A stretch of 64,000 nt of DNA from Pristionchus mayeri (Eukaryota > Nematoda > Chromadorea > Rhabditida > Neodiplogasteridae). Positions 37,001 through 49,039 of the stretch are shown here, piece after piece. The position numbers and the translations under genes were made by a program. Every line of letters begins with the position of its first letter. The first letter of the stretch is position 1. A model generated the notes under the pieces. The model was not told the DNA's origin. It saw only the letters and a list, made by a program, of their open reading frames with translations, and made no database searches. The stretch spans positions 18,476,001-18,540,000 of the forward strand of contig BTRK01000004.1 of assembly GCA_036245805.1 (NCBI GenBank), in the 5' to 3' direction.

Positions 37001-39150
37001 ATGCCGTACAACGAAAAATAAAGTTCCGATTTTAAGATCTCCCTAGGGGTAACTTTTCACGTGGAGTTCGAAAATCGACCTTAGAAAGCCGTATCTCTGA
37101 TCCCTCATTTCCTGTAGCACGCCTCAACGGCGAGGTCAGTTTTTGCAAATCGTGAACGGCTACTCCAAACCTCATACATCTGTAGTAATTCTGAAAGATC
37201 TCGATGAGATAAGCATTTTTACTGTTGGAAGTGAAAAGCTAGCTCATCTGTGAAAAAAATTATGGCAAATATTATGAAAAAAAATATGACCAAATTGCCG
37301 CCCTGAAAAATTTTCCGGTGAAAGGTACAAAATAAACTTTTTTATTCGATTCCTCGTTCAAAATTACCAATAGGTGCAAAATTTCGTTTTGATAGGCGTG
37401 AACATATGCATTGATTTTAACCTCCGAACAGTGAAGAATCATCGATTTTAGCATCTTCAGAGCGACGAATTTTTTTGAAATGCCCTAATTGGCCATCATA
37501 ATGATTTATAATTTCCAAATAACTTCTGCTGTGAATATTGAAATGCCTTTGAGCGCATCAAAACTTATAATTTTGTCACTACGATCATGCAAAATGACCA
37601 AGAGGTCAAAATTTTCGAATTGGAAAAACTTATATTAAGCTCTTCAATTTAAGCGTGTATCACCTCGTAACGTTGTAAAACACTCGCATACAATGAAATA
37701 CAGTTGTGAGGTACCAGGTTAACGGTATTTATGGCCAAATTAAAAAAATGGTTTTTTTCATGTTGATTTGAGGATGTTGACTTTTCGAAACATCCGAATG
37801 GTCACTCGGATGCTTATTTCTGCTTGTTTTAACCCTTGTTTTTTCGTAAAAGATATTTATAGTATTGTCTTAAACCAATTCTGTGTGCTAACCTGACCTG
37901 ACCTTTGGGAGAGTCGTTTTCAACAGTGGCCTGCGTAAAAATGGTCAGTTAGGTCTTCGAACGAGATCTCTAATGCGTTTTTTTTTCGGATGCGCGCTTA
38001 CATGCAACATCTATGAATGATCTTAAATTATATTTTTAAAAGGACAACATAAAGTTCGCGAAAATGAATAAACAGCAGAGTAACATTTGGGATGTTTCGA
38101 AAAGTCAACATCCTCAATGCAACATGAAAAAAACCATTTTTTTTTAATTTGGCCATAAATACCGTTAACCTGGTACCTCACAACTGTATTTCATTGTATG
38201 CGAGTGTTTTTCCAATTTGAAAATTTTGACCTGTTGGTCATTTTACATGATCGTAGTGACAAAATTATAAGTTTTGATGAGCTCAAAGGCATTTTAATAT
38301 TCACAACAGAAGTTATTTGGAAATTATAAATCATTCTGAGGGCCAATTACGGCATTTCAAAAAAAATCGTTGCTCTGAAGATGGTAAAATAGATGATTCT
38401 TCACTGTTCGGAGGTTCAAATCAATGCATATGTTCACGCCTATCAAAACGAAATTTTGTACCTATTGGTAATTTTGAACGAGGAATCGAATAAAAAAGTT
38501 TATTTTGTACCTTTCACCGGAAAATTTTTCAGGGCGGCAATTTGGTCATATTTTTTTTCATAATATTTGCCATAATTTTTTTCACAGATGAGCTAGCATT
38601 TCACTTCCAACAGTAAAAATGGTTATATCATCGAGATCTTTCAGAATTACTACAGATGTATGAGGTTTGGAGTAGCCGTTCACGATTTACAAAAACTGAC
38701 CTCGCCGTTGAGGCGTGCCACAGGAAATGAGGGGTCAGAGATACGACTTTCTAAGGTCGATTTTCGAACTCCACGTGAAAAGTTACCCCTAGGTAGAGCT
38801 TAAAATCAGAACTTTATTTTTCGTTGTACGGCCTATGGTGAATCCTCTCAGAGAGGCTCTCATATAGAATTATCAGATTTAATGTTGAATGGCGAAAATT
38901 CAAGGAAAGAAGAAAATATGCTGGCCAACCTTATTGCAGACATTGCACTTGAATGGCTTGATTCCTGTGTGAATCACTGCATGTCGATGAAGGCCTGATC
39001 GTGTGTTATTGAAGAGAGTTAACTAAATCTATCAGTTTATCATATTTACATTGTTTCAAATCGCAAGAGTATTATATAACAAAAAAATTGGTAGTTACCA
39101 ATTGCGCTCGCGTACTTCTTGTGGCAAATGTTGCACTGGTGGGAATCCAT
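31025..39150 (-). CDS. C2H2 zinc-finger plus AWS-SET methyltransferase-like gene, with in-frame stop
   Basis: Eleven minus-strand exons join in phase (1,260 bp, 420 codons): 39099-39150, 38930-38994, 36710-36888, 36312-36618, 35266-35295, 32060-32197, 31876-31955, 31662-31730, 31473-31565, 31361-31403 and 31025-31228. Three C2H2 fingers come first (CNICHKKYASAIGLHRHAVIH; FKCNVCNKSFSFFSNL..H; CPTCGKACRLKTNLKKH), two of them completed only by splicing. A basic Ser-rich linker (INSRKRKVKDSREVYRKKRR) follows, then an AWS domain (CMCEDGVCGEECFNRK), SET (IGHGLIAMEDI, EYVGEIID, RFANHCCKPNC, EEITVDYQW) and a short CFCAVC post-SET. AWS-SET enzymes (NSD, SETD2, MES-4) methylate histone H3K36. A TAA at 31679-31681 interrupts SET after EIIDVDE. 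The ATG follows TTTTCAG, a possible trans-splice site. Confidence 0.78.
32262..32302. repeat. Short GC-rich hairpin (intronic)
   Basis: ACCCCGCGG pairs with CCGCGGGGT, and inside it GTTCCT pairs with AGGAAC. It lies just upstream of the AWS exon in the C2H2-SET gene intron. Confidence 0.65.
32821..34846. repeat. 2 kb foldback element (intronic)
   Basis: Long arms (about 600 bp, 32821-33440 and 34200-34846) are near-identical inverted copies, so the same 110-residue reading frame appears on plus (32900) and minus (34757). A third partial copy of the arm lies at 33640-33757. The centre holds smaller inverted repeats with GGTTGAGCACTTCCCCCCTC. It fills most of the C2H2-SET gene intron 32198-35265. 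Confidence 0.93.
35308..36206 (-). mobile_element. Decayed Tc1/mariner-type element
   Basis: The TIRs are TTAGGTTGTCTCAAAAGTTT at 35308 and its complement ending at 36206, matching over about 40 bp. A TA flanks each end (35306-35307, 36207-36208). Length is 899 bp. No intact transposase remains; minus-strand frames near 35545-35778 may be remnants. It fills the C2H2-SET gene intron 35296-36311 and ends 12 bp from the acceptor at 35296-35297. Confidence 0.88.
36960..38865. repeat. 1.9 kb foldback element (intronic)
   Basis: The arms of about 750 bp are near-identical inverted copies. Each outer end reads ATATGAGAG...TCTGAGAG, then GCCGTACAACGAAAAATAAA and CTAGGGGTAACTTTTCACGT. It fills nearly all of the C2H2-SET gene intron 36889-38929. 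A related shorter copy is at 63133-63534. Confidence 0.93.
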
Positions 39151-40297
39151 CTGAAAATGCGTAATATCGTCTGCATAATATATTAGCATAGAGAGAAAAT
39201 CTGTTAAAGGCGGTAATAGAGATAGGAGAGCCCACACGTTAGGGACACGTTCGAATATTAGTTTGAGAGGCCAGACAAGAAGCAATGGGAAGACCGGATG
39301 GTTCCGACGAGGGAAGAATGCGGAAAGGAGCACGTCCACGGGGTATTGTTTCGGCATATTCATATTAGTCCACATATTTTATTCTGGCTACAGCATCATT
39401 CACAAGGGATATCCAAATATGCTAATCAATTGGTGTACAATAGTGAGAAGTGATGTGGAGTATGTGAATTTTATATTATCATGTTCACGGTATCACATCC
39501 CATGTAGAGACCGTCTGTTCCTCAAGGTACGGTATGCGAAGGAGCATGACCAGAATTCATGCTGTGGTTCGGTACCCACCTTCATCATACCTTTTGCAAT
39601 TTTGTATCCTCGAAATCGCTTATGTAAACCCTACATATTTTGAGATAAACAGGCTACCACAAGGTGTTAATTCAACTGTGCAAAATAACTGTTTGCTTTT
39701 TCGTGTGATTAATTCCGCAATATTTTGGTAAACTAGTGCCATTTTCTAGCAAGCACGTTTTTCATTTTCTTCAGGTAATTGAAGTGTAAGATCCTCAGCC
39801 GTATGATGCCAATATTTATTTAGTATACAATGAATGGCTTAGCCCAATAACACCAATTCAAAGAGGATGGACTCCAGTGGAATGCTAGAATGCCGCAATA
39901 GAGGTCGCGATTTTCACATTTTCGGCAACATGTTTTGATGTTCCCTACTGAACGTGCTTACTTCTTGGCATCGATCAACTGACAGGGAGTGAGAGAGTGC
40001 GTGTGTATTACACTCCTTCCCGGGAACACAAGATCAATAGAACACAGCCAACGTGGCCACTTACTCACCACTCTAGTTTACTATCGGAAGGTACACGACA
40101 CTTCGTAGCATTGCTACCACTCATACAAAGTCTTTCGGACCCTGATACTCAGTACCATCGTTTATTTGGTGTTTGATTGCATTGCTGCTATATATTAGGA
40201 TAGCATCAGACTCAATTGCGTATTACATTATTTGGTTCCTTCTAATAGTAGTTTTCCCTCGGACTCTCCTAACAATAATATGATCCTCTTGAGAGCA
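39151..40297. other. Divergent intergenic region
   Basis: It separates the minus-strand C2H2-SET gene from the plus-strand SCP2 gene and should hold both promoters. I see no supported exon; upstream exons of the zinc-finger gene are possible because its ATG is preceded by an acceptor. Confidence 0.5.
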
Positions 40298-41001
40298 ATG
40301 GCAACGGCTGATCTCCTCACTCCCGTCCTCTTCGAAACAATGAAGGCCGAGCTCCCGGAGTATCAGGTGGATATTTTACGCTAAAAATAATACAATTTTT
40401 TTTTGCAAAATTGCAGAACGAAATTCGCAACATCAAAGCAATCGTCGTGTATGAGATCCTCAAGAATGGACAGCAGGTCGCCACATGGAGTACGGTTGCA
40501 AAATAATTTGTGTGATGGAGTATTATCATGTGCTCTGTTTCATTACTTACGGATCTATGATATACGAGTTCCAATTGAATTTAATGGCTGAATTTCAGCG
40601 ATGGATTTCAAGTCGACGCCCGCTCAAGTGTACGAGGGAGCGCCTAGGGACGGAGCATCGGTACCTGCAAATTGCCACTTTCTCGAAAATTTCATTCGTT
40701 TCCAGCCAACTGTCACCGTCACTGTGGAAGACGAGATCTTCGTTTGCCTCGCATCCGGCGAACTCGACCCCATCAGAGTCAGCGAATTCAAATGATACTA
40801 GTTGGCGCAAAAAAATATTTTGAATTTTGTGACTTTTCAAAGAGAAGGTTGATGAAATAGTTGAAAAATGATTCGGCGGCAAGTTAAAATGTTTCATTTC
40901 AGACGTTCATGTCGGGGAAGATCAAGGCCAGGGGCAACATCATGATCATGCAGAAGCTGCAGATGGTCCACAGAAATGCACTGCAGAGAGCGAAGATGTA
41001 G
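40298..41001 (+). CDS. SCP2 sterol-carrier-domain protein (124 aa)
   Basis: There are five exons, 40298-40366, 40417-40489, 40599-40660, 40706-40777 and 40903-41001, all in phase (375 bp). The protein is essentially one SCP2 domain: AIVVYEILKNGQQVATWTMD, DFKSTPAQVYEGAP, TVTVTVEDEIFVCLASGELD, TFMSGKIKARGNIMIMQKL. The closing FMSGK-K--G pattern is the family hallmark. SCP2 domains bind fatty acyl-CoA, sterols and other lipids in a hydrophobic tunnel. The C-terminus AKM is a weak PTS1-like tripeptide, so peroxisomal location is possible but unsure. An in-frame ATG at 40280 would add six residues. Confidence 0.9.
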
Positions 41002-41764
41002 AAGGTCGACGTCTTTCCTCCAACCTATTCTGATCAAGAAACTGTTATTCCACTCTCATCATAGCCTAACCCTTTGAATAAGTCAATGTAAATAAATGTA
41101 AATAAATGTATGCCAAACAATAGTCTAGTAAAAAAACATGAAAAAAATGTAAATGCCAGTTGTAAAATCAAGATTAAGAGGCAAATTTTGGAATTGACTA
41201 GCGATTGGAGAACATTATGTGCCAAAACAGAGTCCTATGTCACATCCTACATTACGATTTCTCAAATAATACAGAATCTAACGCGTGTGAAACCGTTATT
41301 AGCTTCATTTATTCAATGCTGTGGAATTTTAATGTTTTAGTTATTCATTGTAGAGTTGATACTGCTTTTTTCTTACATTTACTCTAACATAGGAAATCTT
41401 TGGTGATAACTTCAAATGATATGCACATAGTTTTCTTTTCGTGCCTGCATAGACTTCAACTTGCAAATCATAATTTCGTATTTATTTTTTTTATTTTGCA
41501 AAATTTGCATGGACATACAAAAATAGCAAGCAGGTTCACAATTTTTCGAGCACAAAATTACGCAAATTCACTGCGAATAATGTTAGTTATTGTTAATTTC
41601 AATAATAACGTTAATTTTTATAATGGAAATTTATTCATGCATTTGTTGAAAGACGAAGAAAGTAGACATATAGAATATCCCGTTATGAACCGTTGACACA
41701 AATATGAATTATCCATTATCCTATCGCATATTGATAGCCAATGATTCAATAAGTCGCGAAAAAA
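41002..41764. other. AT-rich convergent intergenic region
   Basis: It lies between the 3' ends of the SCP2 and CD36 genes. Frames such as 41400-41696 are AT-driven and show no domain or splice support. Confidence 0.55.
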
Positions 41765-44700
41765 TTATGTTATGCGAGATATACTCCTGAAATGGACAAT
41801 TGTACTAATTATACCTCGACATTTACCATAATTCTGAGTATCTTCGGCAGTATTGATTCCAATCGTAGTGATTTCGTTGATATTTTTCTTTGACCGAACT
41901 ATCTTATCTCGAAAAGTTACTGGCACCGAGACTACTACATAGAGAAGAGGAAAGAATAGTAAGAAGTTGAGTAGGTAGGGCACGTAAAGACCAGCGAGCT
42001 GAAATAGTTCAATGATGATCCTTAGAATACCAAATTGCTCATCGATATGGATGGTGCTCTTGTGTTCATCGACAGTTCACCTTGGCAAGTATCATCATAT
42101 CCTTGTGCATTTTCACTTCCAGATCCAGCCATCCGAGAGGGGCCATCGAGTTTGGGAGATTCGATGACTGACTGCAAATAATCAATTATTTACACTGTCA
42201 ACGACAAGTCTGGAAGGAAAGCAAGGAAATTTCATCATGATTTCTCTGTGTACTAACGTCAAAGCGCCCTTCCAGACGGGCACATTCATCTGGACGCGAG
42301 CATGACCATGCAGCGCTGCACCGAGCATCTTCAACTGATTTGTGCACTTGGGGACTACAACGAGAATTTCCAAGCGAGCTATCGCAATTTTATTTCGAAA
42401 CATCAAAGTGTATCATGATTAGCAAAATCTCGAAAAATGAGCTATCGAATCGCGATCACGATTCGTGTTATATATTGAAGCTCAACTAGGATATGTTATT
42501 AACAGCAACAAGTAATTTTGATGTACCGGATTGACTGTCCATTCTATGGGCTGATGCAAATCCTCATTCGGGATTTGGCCAGTGTATATTGAACTGAACA
42601 ATATTAAAATTCAATTTTCCTGTATTGCCCAAGAAGATCTTTCTAATGTCTCACCTGACTTCATCTGGCGCCCACAACATGTGCGGTGGAGAGATAAATA
42701 CCGGAATGGGAGCATCATCCATCCGTCCTCAACACATAAGATGAATAAATTTAAAGAAGGGGGGCAGCAAAACCGGAATTTCTGCATGAGACGACGCTCG
42801 CAACTATCCCTACACAGAAAAAAACAATCCCAAAATACCGAAGTCTGATGCCGCGTTACATCTCAGGAAAAATCGGGTGGAAGTGGAAAAAGAGTGTTAC
42901 TTCTCACCCTGCGTTTTCCCCCGGAAGGGTCAAAAAACCTTATATTCCAATTTTCAAGTCTCTAGCTCCACGGAGAACGGAGATACCCAATTGCGGGAAT
43001 TCAAATAATTCTCACTTCCGGGGGAAAACGCAGGGTGAGTAGTAACACTATGTTTCCACTTCCAGCCGATTTTCCCTGAGAAGTAACGCCCTATGAAATA
43101 TATTTTGAAATGAGTTATGCGAGCGCAATGTTCGCTTGAAGGACGGGGAGGGCAACGTTTCTGTTATGTTTCATTGTATTTAGAAATATTTGATGAGGAG
43201 AACAAAGGAAAAAATCCAATTAGTAGGGATGAAAAGTCGTTTCGAGAGTCCTCGTTTCGAGTGGTTCAAATTTCTCTTTGATGACACACCTTATTTGCAA
43301 CATTTATTGTTCCAGAGACATATTTTCGGTCTACGCACTCTGTCACAATTCAACCGGTCTAGAGAATACGGTAAATGAAGAGATTTTTTACCCGATTTAA
43401 ACTAACCAGGTAACACTTTCAATTGATAGAAACCAGGTGGGGTGAAGACTGTTCCTTCAAAGTGGGACCCATTGCAGCAAGAATTGCAGAAATTGACTTC
43501 TGAAATTTACATAGTCACTAATTAAAATCAATTTTTTTCGGAAAGTTTGCTTTACGATAAGATCATGCGAACCTTGCGAGCAATCGACAAATGCGCACGA
43601 AGTTCCGTTCGGATTGAAAATATGATGAGCTGGACAAGGCTGCCATGAAGGGAAGTAATCCTGAAAGGATTAAAAAATATGAACAATTTTACAGTTAGAG
43701 AATTGAAAAGAAATACAGAGAAATGTCAAGATTTTTAAAGAAAAAGAATATCTGAACTTTTCAAATTCACTTACGATTCCTTGCTCATTCTCGTAGCGCA
43801 TTGCTATATTCTTCTTTCCATTCGTATTGAATACTTCCCGATTAACTCGATACATGAAAGTTGGGACGGTTTCGAGTGAGCTCTTCTCAAAAAAATCCAT
43901 CTCGAATGCTCTAAAATCGATAATGCAATTGTTTTCTGATAAAAATTAGAAAATTTTCCTTGAAAGTTGAAAGATGCACGAACCGTCCCGCGTAAGAAAC
44001 AAACACGTGCAGATTATCTTCGGCCGTTAGGAATTGCTTATTCATCGCTCCTTCTGCAAGTAATGTTTTCACCTCGCCCACTTCAGCATTCAACTAAATA
44101 TTTGTGGCTCTGCTGCTAACTCTCTCACACATATTTGTTTCTGACTGAACCAACAGACATCCATGCTTCATCAATAAGCTAGAAGAATCAACCGTTGCAA
44201 TTCTGAATCTCCTCTCCGATGTTCCAGTGAGTACTTCTCTCTCCTCCGTAAGAAACTATTTTAGTGACGTTCTCAATGTTTCCCAGTCCAGTCCGTATGC
44301 GGAACTCTGGTTCGTACGAGTAGTTATACTGAATAAAAAAGCTAAACATTAGTGATATATAAAGCATCCAGCACACAAATGGTAGTATCCCTGCAGCTTT
44401 TGGTTGTTCTGGTATCTTGGTGCCGAGAAACGAGCCTCCTGCTATTTTGAGCAATGCCTGAAATTTTAATTTAATCAGTTTTCATTATTTTCAAACATCA
44501 TGGTTTGTGGAGGTTGTCTAAACTCGCCTTGGCAATCGGTGATTCTTTGAACGATGGGATCGGGATAGGAGTGGAACAGCAGTTTGCCCATTTCAACCAC
44601 TCTCAACGGGCATACATCTTATTTTTGTACTTTTGGGTAGCTTCGAATAGAAAAAAATTATAATTAAACTTCACTCGATAATGCACACAGTTACAAATTG

Positions 44701-45683
44701 TAAAACTCACTTGGTCGGCGCAGATCCGGTGCTGAGAGCGAGAATGTCTGCGAGTAAAGGCAGGAGAGGATGCACATCCTTCGGGGTAATTATGTGAGCA
44801 AGTGCCTGTAGAGATGTATCCTGTCTACATCCCTTTGCACATAAATACATCAAATATCTCACCGCATAGCCAGCATTGGGAACGGCCAGAAGATCTGCCT
44901 CTTTGCAGTGATCGCACGACGTGAGACTGTTGAAGTGCCAATAGCGAAGGTTGCGATAGCTGAATTGAGTTATGGACCCTGTATAGCAGCACTGAGGGAT
45001 CACTATCTTGATATCCGACTTACATGCGTGAAGTTACATATTTGACCCGTTATCTGTTTGCGACTATTTGTCCCTTGCACTAGAGCATTCCGCATTGAGG
45101 CTCACCTGACCTCCTTTCCATCGCTTGACCACGTGATGTTCTCCTTACGCTCGTGCCCCCTAGAAAAACAAATGCATAAATCAAAATAAATATAATGTTT
45201 TGCTTAATCTTTTTCCAAAAAATTAAAACAAATACTTGAAAGAGAAAGCTCACACGTATGTGTACGGACCGTGCTCCAGCAGACGTGGTACTGCGCCCTC
45301 GTATATCATCTAAACATTGAACGTTTAAAATCTATTTAATCTCTGACATCGAACCTCATCAGGATTAGTGATGTTCCACGCGTAAAATTTGAGTATGACA
45401 TCAGCTGGGAAATTGGCCCAGTGCCCAGTGATTAGAGGCAACGACCCGTCCTTATTTGGCCTAAAACTTTATTTATTCATGTTCTGACTAATGCACATGG
45501 GGGAAAGTCAGTAAATTGTGATGAAAGCACAAGTCTAGTGGGAAGTAACCTCAATCGGAGAAATTCCGCGATTACTCTGGGAAGTAGGACAAATTTGACG
45601 AAGAGCACGAGGAAGAAGCAGAAAATTGCAGGCATCGTCGCTATGGCTAATTTTTGTCGGAACTTACGACATTCGTTGTCCAT
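41765..45683 (-). CDS. scav: CD36-family class B scavenger receptor (597 aa)
   Basis: Seventeen exons run on the minus strand, all in phase (1,794 bp): 45550-45683, 45355-45460, 45254-45309, 45106-45159, 44711-44959, 44553-44601, 44377-44457, 44193-44328, 43984-44053, 43775-43910, 43573-43660, 43407-43499, 42655-42727, 42527-42593, 42258-42334, 42081-42171 and 41765-41998. N-terminal TM: AIFCFFLVLFVKFVLLP. Family motifs follow: FYAWNITNPDE, GAVPRLLEHGPYTYV, YPDPI, then CNSCCNG, VFISPPHMLWAPDEV, NEDLHQPIEW, ARVQMNV. The C-terminal TM is PYLLNFLLFFPLLYVVVSV. CD36 proteins have two membrane spans and a large glycosylated loop, and bind or import lipids or lipoproteins. Length is close to the family norm. 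The acceptor before 44601 is weak. Confidence 0.92.
42853..43089. repeat. Inverted-repeat MITE (CD36 gene intron)
   Basis: GCGTTACATCTCAGGAAAAA at 42853 pairs with TTTTCCCTGAGAAGTAACGC ending at 43089. The inner arms share CACCCTGCGTTTTCCCCCGG. It lies in the intron 42728-43406. Confidence 0.88.
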
Positions 45684-46317
45684 CTCTGCAATTTGTGAAT
45701 TTGTGCGAGATACGCGATTTGATTTCTAAAGAGAAAAAACAATGATCTGATTAAACCCGCTAATCGGTATTTGTCTTGCAAACTCCTCGTTATATAATTA
45801 AAATATTGTGTTCATTTTGTGTGAAAGAGACCACGAATTCCATCCACATGTAATGACCACGTGTGTCCTTGACGATAATAATATGCACGATACCATCAGG
45901 AATGGTGGCAACGCGGACACGCTCTTCGCAGTAAACACTATTTGAGCAAATGACACGAATCGAATAAACGACCAATTGTCGATATTTTTATCATCGAGTT
46001 TACGTTTTGCCACCCCCTCCCTTGCACACTCGATCAGACACACCTTAAAAACAAATAATTGAATTCATATTATGAACGAGTAGATTTTATGTTAACACAA
46101 CATTTATCCGGGCAAGACGCATTAGTAATTCAGAATTTATGACTTGTCCAAAGTTGTCAAGATTTCTTTGAAATAAGATAATTTCAGATTGAGTTCTCTG
46201 GGCAAGAGGAAGAGCAGCTATTTTTAGAGTTTCCAAACAAACCAGCAGCATTCGAATGATGATAAAATTCGAGGTTTTTTCCCTCAAATTTCCTAATTGG
46301 TGGACTGAATAATTCAT
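45684..46317. other. Upstream region of the CD36 gene, possible exon remnant
   Basis: The ATG at 45683 is preceded by AATTGCAGAG, a possible trans-splice acceptor. Minus-strand frames at 45790-46043 (for example RVRVATIPDGIVHIIIVKD) could be a gene fragment, but I cannot join them in phase or name a domain. Confidence 0.4.
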
Positions 46318-48360
46318 TCATTCATTCATTCATTATTTATTCCGTCAAAGGGGATATGCAAGTAATAGGCGAGATGAAAAAACAATAGACGGATGTCCGT
46401 CGACGTTGTCGAATCGGGTTTCTTGCGGCAGCAAGGGTAGGGTAGGGTCTGTAGAGGGAGTGGGCGAGGGATGGGTATAGATCATAGATCAAGCCATGCT
46501 TTAATAATAGACTGGGGGAAGAAAGAAGGGGGTTGGGAGCAGATAAAGTTACGAAATGATTCAGGGTGTAAGAATATTGCGGATTCAGGTAAAGAGTTCC
46601 ATGTAGCAATTGTACGCGATACAACTGTAGTCCGACAATGGGTGGGTATAAATGGTAATATTATTCTAAAATTGTGAGAATTCCGGAGAGAACGAGGAAT
46701 AGGGGCAATAACGAGAAGAGGAGATGTATCAAGCAAACATCTTCTATGAATAACTGAGTGAAGGAACATAATATCTATGACAAATCTGCGTCGCTCAAGA
46801 GTGGTTAGATTGAGGTCAATGAGTCGTTGGCGATAAGAAACACTGGGAAGGTTGCAGCGCGCATATATTCGTCGAGTAAAATCGCGTTGGACTCTTTCAA
46901 TAGCTTTTGTCAGATCAACACTATGAACGGGATTCCAAATAATGGAGCAATATTCAAGATTGGGTAATACATAGGTGGTAAATGATTTAATGTAAATAGA
47001 AGGGCAAGTGCTTCTAAATGATTTGAATACTAAGTTGGATATGGAACGGGCTTTGGAAATGAATTTGTTAATATGGTCAGAGAAGGATAAGGTTGGGGTA
47101 AAAAGAACTCCTAGATCTTTAACGAACATTTTCTTATCGGGAGGAGGGACGAGGGGAACATTATTAATAAAAGATTTCCGTTTAGGATTGTGCGAACCAA
47201 AGTGCACAATAGTACATTTAGTCTCGGATAATCCTAGATTCCATAAGGAGGACCAAGATGAAACAGAATCTAAGGCCAGTTGCAAATCATTCGAAAAAGA
47301 GGGCACTTCGGTAAACAATTTTAAATCATCGGCATACACAGAGTATCTAATCGATTTGGGGAATGAGGAAGCAATATCATTAATAAATAGGATAAACAAT
47401 AGGGGAACCAGGCATGACCCTTGGGGAACACCTGACTTAACATGTGAGGGGGTGAGAAAGAAGAATCAAGAAAAATTGACTGTGATCTGTCCGATAGATA
47501 CGCACTGAACCAGGAAACGAGGTGATTTGAAAGACCTAATTCCGACAATTTATGGAGCAATAATCGGTGGTCTATACTATCAAAGGCCTTACGAAAATCT
47601 ATGTATACAGTATCAAAAGCCGATTTTTTGTGAGCTATTCTCAGATAGTGTGCATAGGTCTCGGCTAAATTTGATGAGGTTGATCGGGAGTTTCTAAAGC
47701 CTGTCTGCTGGGGATCGAAGATATTATTGTTATCAAGAAACAATGTAATTTCTCTGATGAGAATCTTTTCTAATACCTTACAAGTAGGGGAAGTAAGGGA
47801 AATTGGGCGAAAATCAGAAATAGAATTGCTAGTTTTCTTGGGAATAGGCTTAACCAAGGCTTGCTTCCACAGTAGTGGGACCTGTGATGTAAGGAGGGAC
47901 TGGGAGGGGAGAGTGTTGGGGTACGGAAAAGGCAGATGAAAAGAAAGAAGAGAAAGCGATACATTTCTCATCATTAGTTATAAGAACGTTGCCAGATGAG
48001 TCAACTAAGCCGGATGGGGTTGCTTTAGGAGCCTTAAGTCTATCACTACATAAATTATAGAAGGCCTTAGGGTTGGAGGAGGCAACAATTCTGCACTCCA
48101 TGAAACAGTGATAATTATTTAAAGCAGCGTTAAATCTATCTGTCATTCTTAAACAAGCGAGGCTATTGGGGGCGTTTCTAACTAGATTCTTACATTTGCC
48201 ATAAAGAATTTTTAAATTACGGGGATATCTAGACAAGAGAGACGGCTTTGATAGAGGAACATAATAGTCAAGCAAATCATTGATGAATTGGACATAATAT
48301 TCATAAGCACAATTCGCATCAAGAGCACTCATAGCAACTGTCCAATCGTGGGACAGAATA
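46318..48360 (-). mobile_element. 5'-truncated LINE retrotransposon, CR1/L2-type, frameshifted
   Basis: Three minus-strand frames make one reverse transcriptase broken by at least two frameshifts: 48332-47850, 47974-47321 and 47399-46482. Visible RT motifs are LVKPIPKK, ISDFRPISLTS, QTGFRNSRSTSSNLAE, YIDFRKAFDSIDHRLLLHKL, FILFINDIAS and the catalytic YADDLKLF. The C-terminal region has RTTVVSRTIATWNSLP. The element ends in a tail of TGAA units (46313-46332), as in CR1/L2-clade LINEs. No endonuclease domain is seen, so the 5' end is missing at about 48360, next to a TA dinucleotide run. It is dead but recognisable. Confidence 0.9.
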
Positions 48361-48701
48361 ACACTATTAATAGAATAACACTATTATATATATATATATA
48401 TATTATATTTATCTACGCTCGGCGGCGCAACGAAAGACGAATAATTACTTATGTGTTATGATACAAGAGAGTTGACTCTCCTCACACTGAGGTCGAATAC
48501 GATAGGAAGGGGGGAATGGGGGGGAAGGAGGTGCAATCGTAAAATGCGAAGATCCAATCGGCTGGTCTCATCTGTCTTCGTCTGTTCTGATGGGGAGTTT
48601 TATCGAGGAGGAGGCACTCGAGGTAGACCAGGTAGACTCTGCTCCGAGATCCAGCGTCAGGGGATCTCTAAAGGGGGGAGGGGGTGAGAATGAAGGAATG
48701 T

Positions 48702-48796
48702 GGTAAGGTAGTGGAAGGAGGGAAGGTAGTGGAAGGAGGGAGGTAGTGGAAGGAGGGAGGTAGTGGAAGGAGGGAAGGTAGTGGAAGGAGGGACTA
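48702..48796. repeat. Purine-rich minisatellite
   Basis: There are about five tandem units of GGTAGTGGAAGGAGGGA, 16-17 bp each, with one-base length variation between units. The G-rich strand is the plus strand. Confidence 0.9.
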
Positions 48797-49039
48797 TTAA
48801 TAATAAAGATCTTTGATTATCAATTTGTCGTGTTTATCCGGATATCTCCTATGGATTCGCTTTTAGTTTCTAGCATTCTCTTTCATTTTCTATTCTTATG
48901 TCGAAGGCAACCATCCTCAATTTTAATGTCCTTTTTTGTATCACAACTTGTACATTTTCCTTAACAAGCATTTTTTTTGAGAATTACGATACGAAAGAGT
49001 CAAGAATAAGGGTACAATCCAATCAGTAATCATAATCTA

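Noticed and set aside
38410..38425. GGTTCAAATC as a tRNA B box
   Set aside because: No A box, acceptor stem or anticodon arm around it; it is part of a foldback arm.
39046..39375. YYADD motif upstream of the first zinc finger, resembling reverse transcriptase
   Set aside because: No other RT motif is present around it; chance match.
48702..48796. CRISPR-like array
   Set aside because: Units are contiguous 16-17 bp repeats without unique spacers, in a eukaryotic genome; it is a minisatellite.
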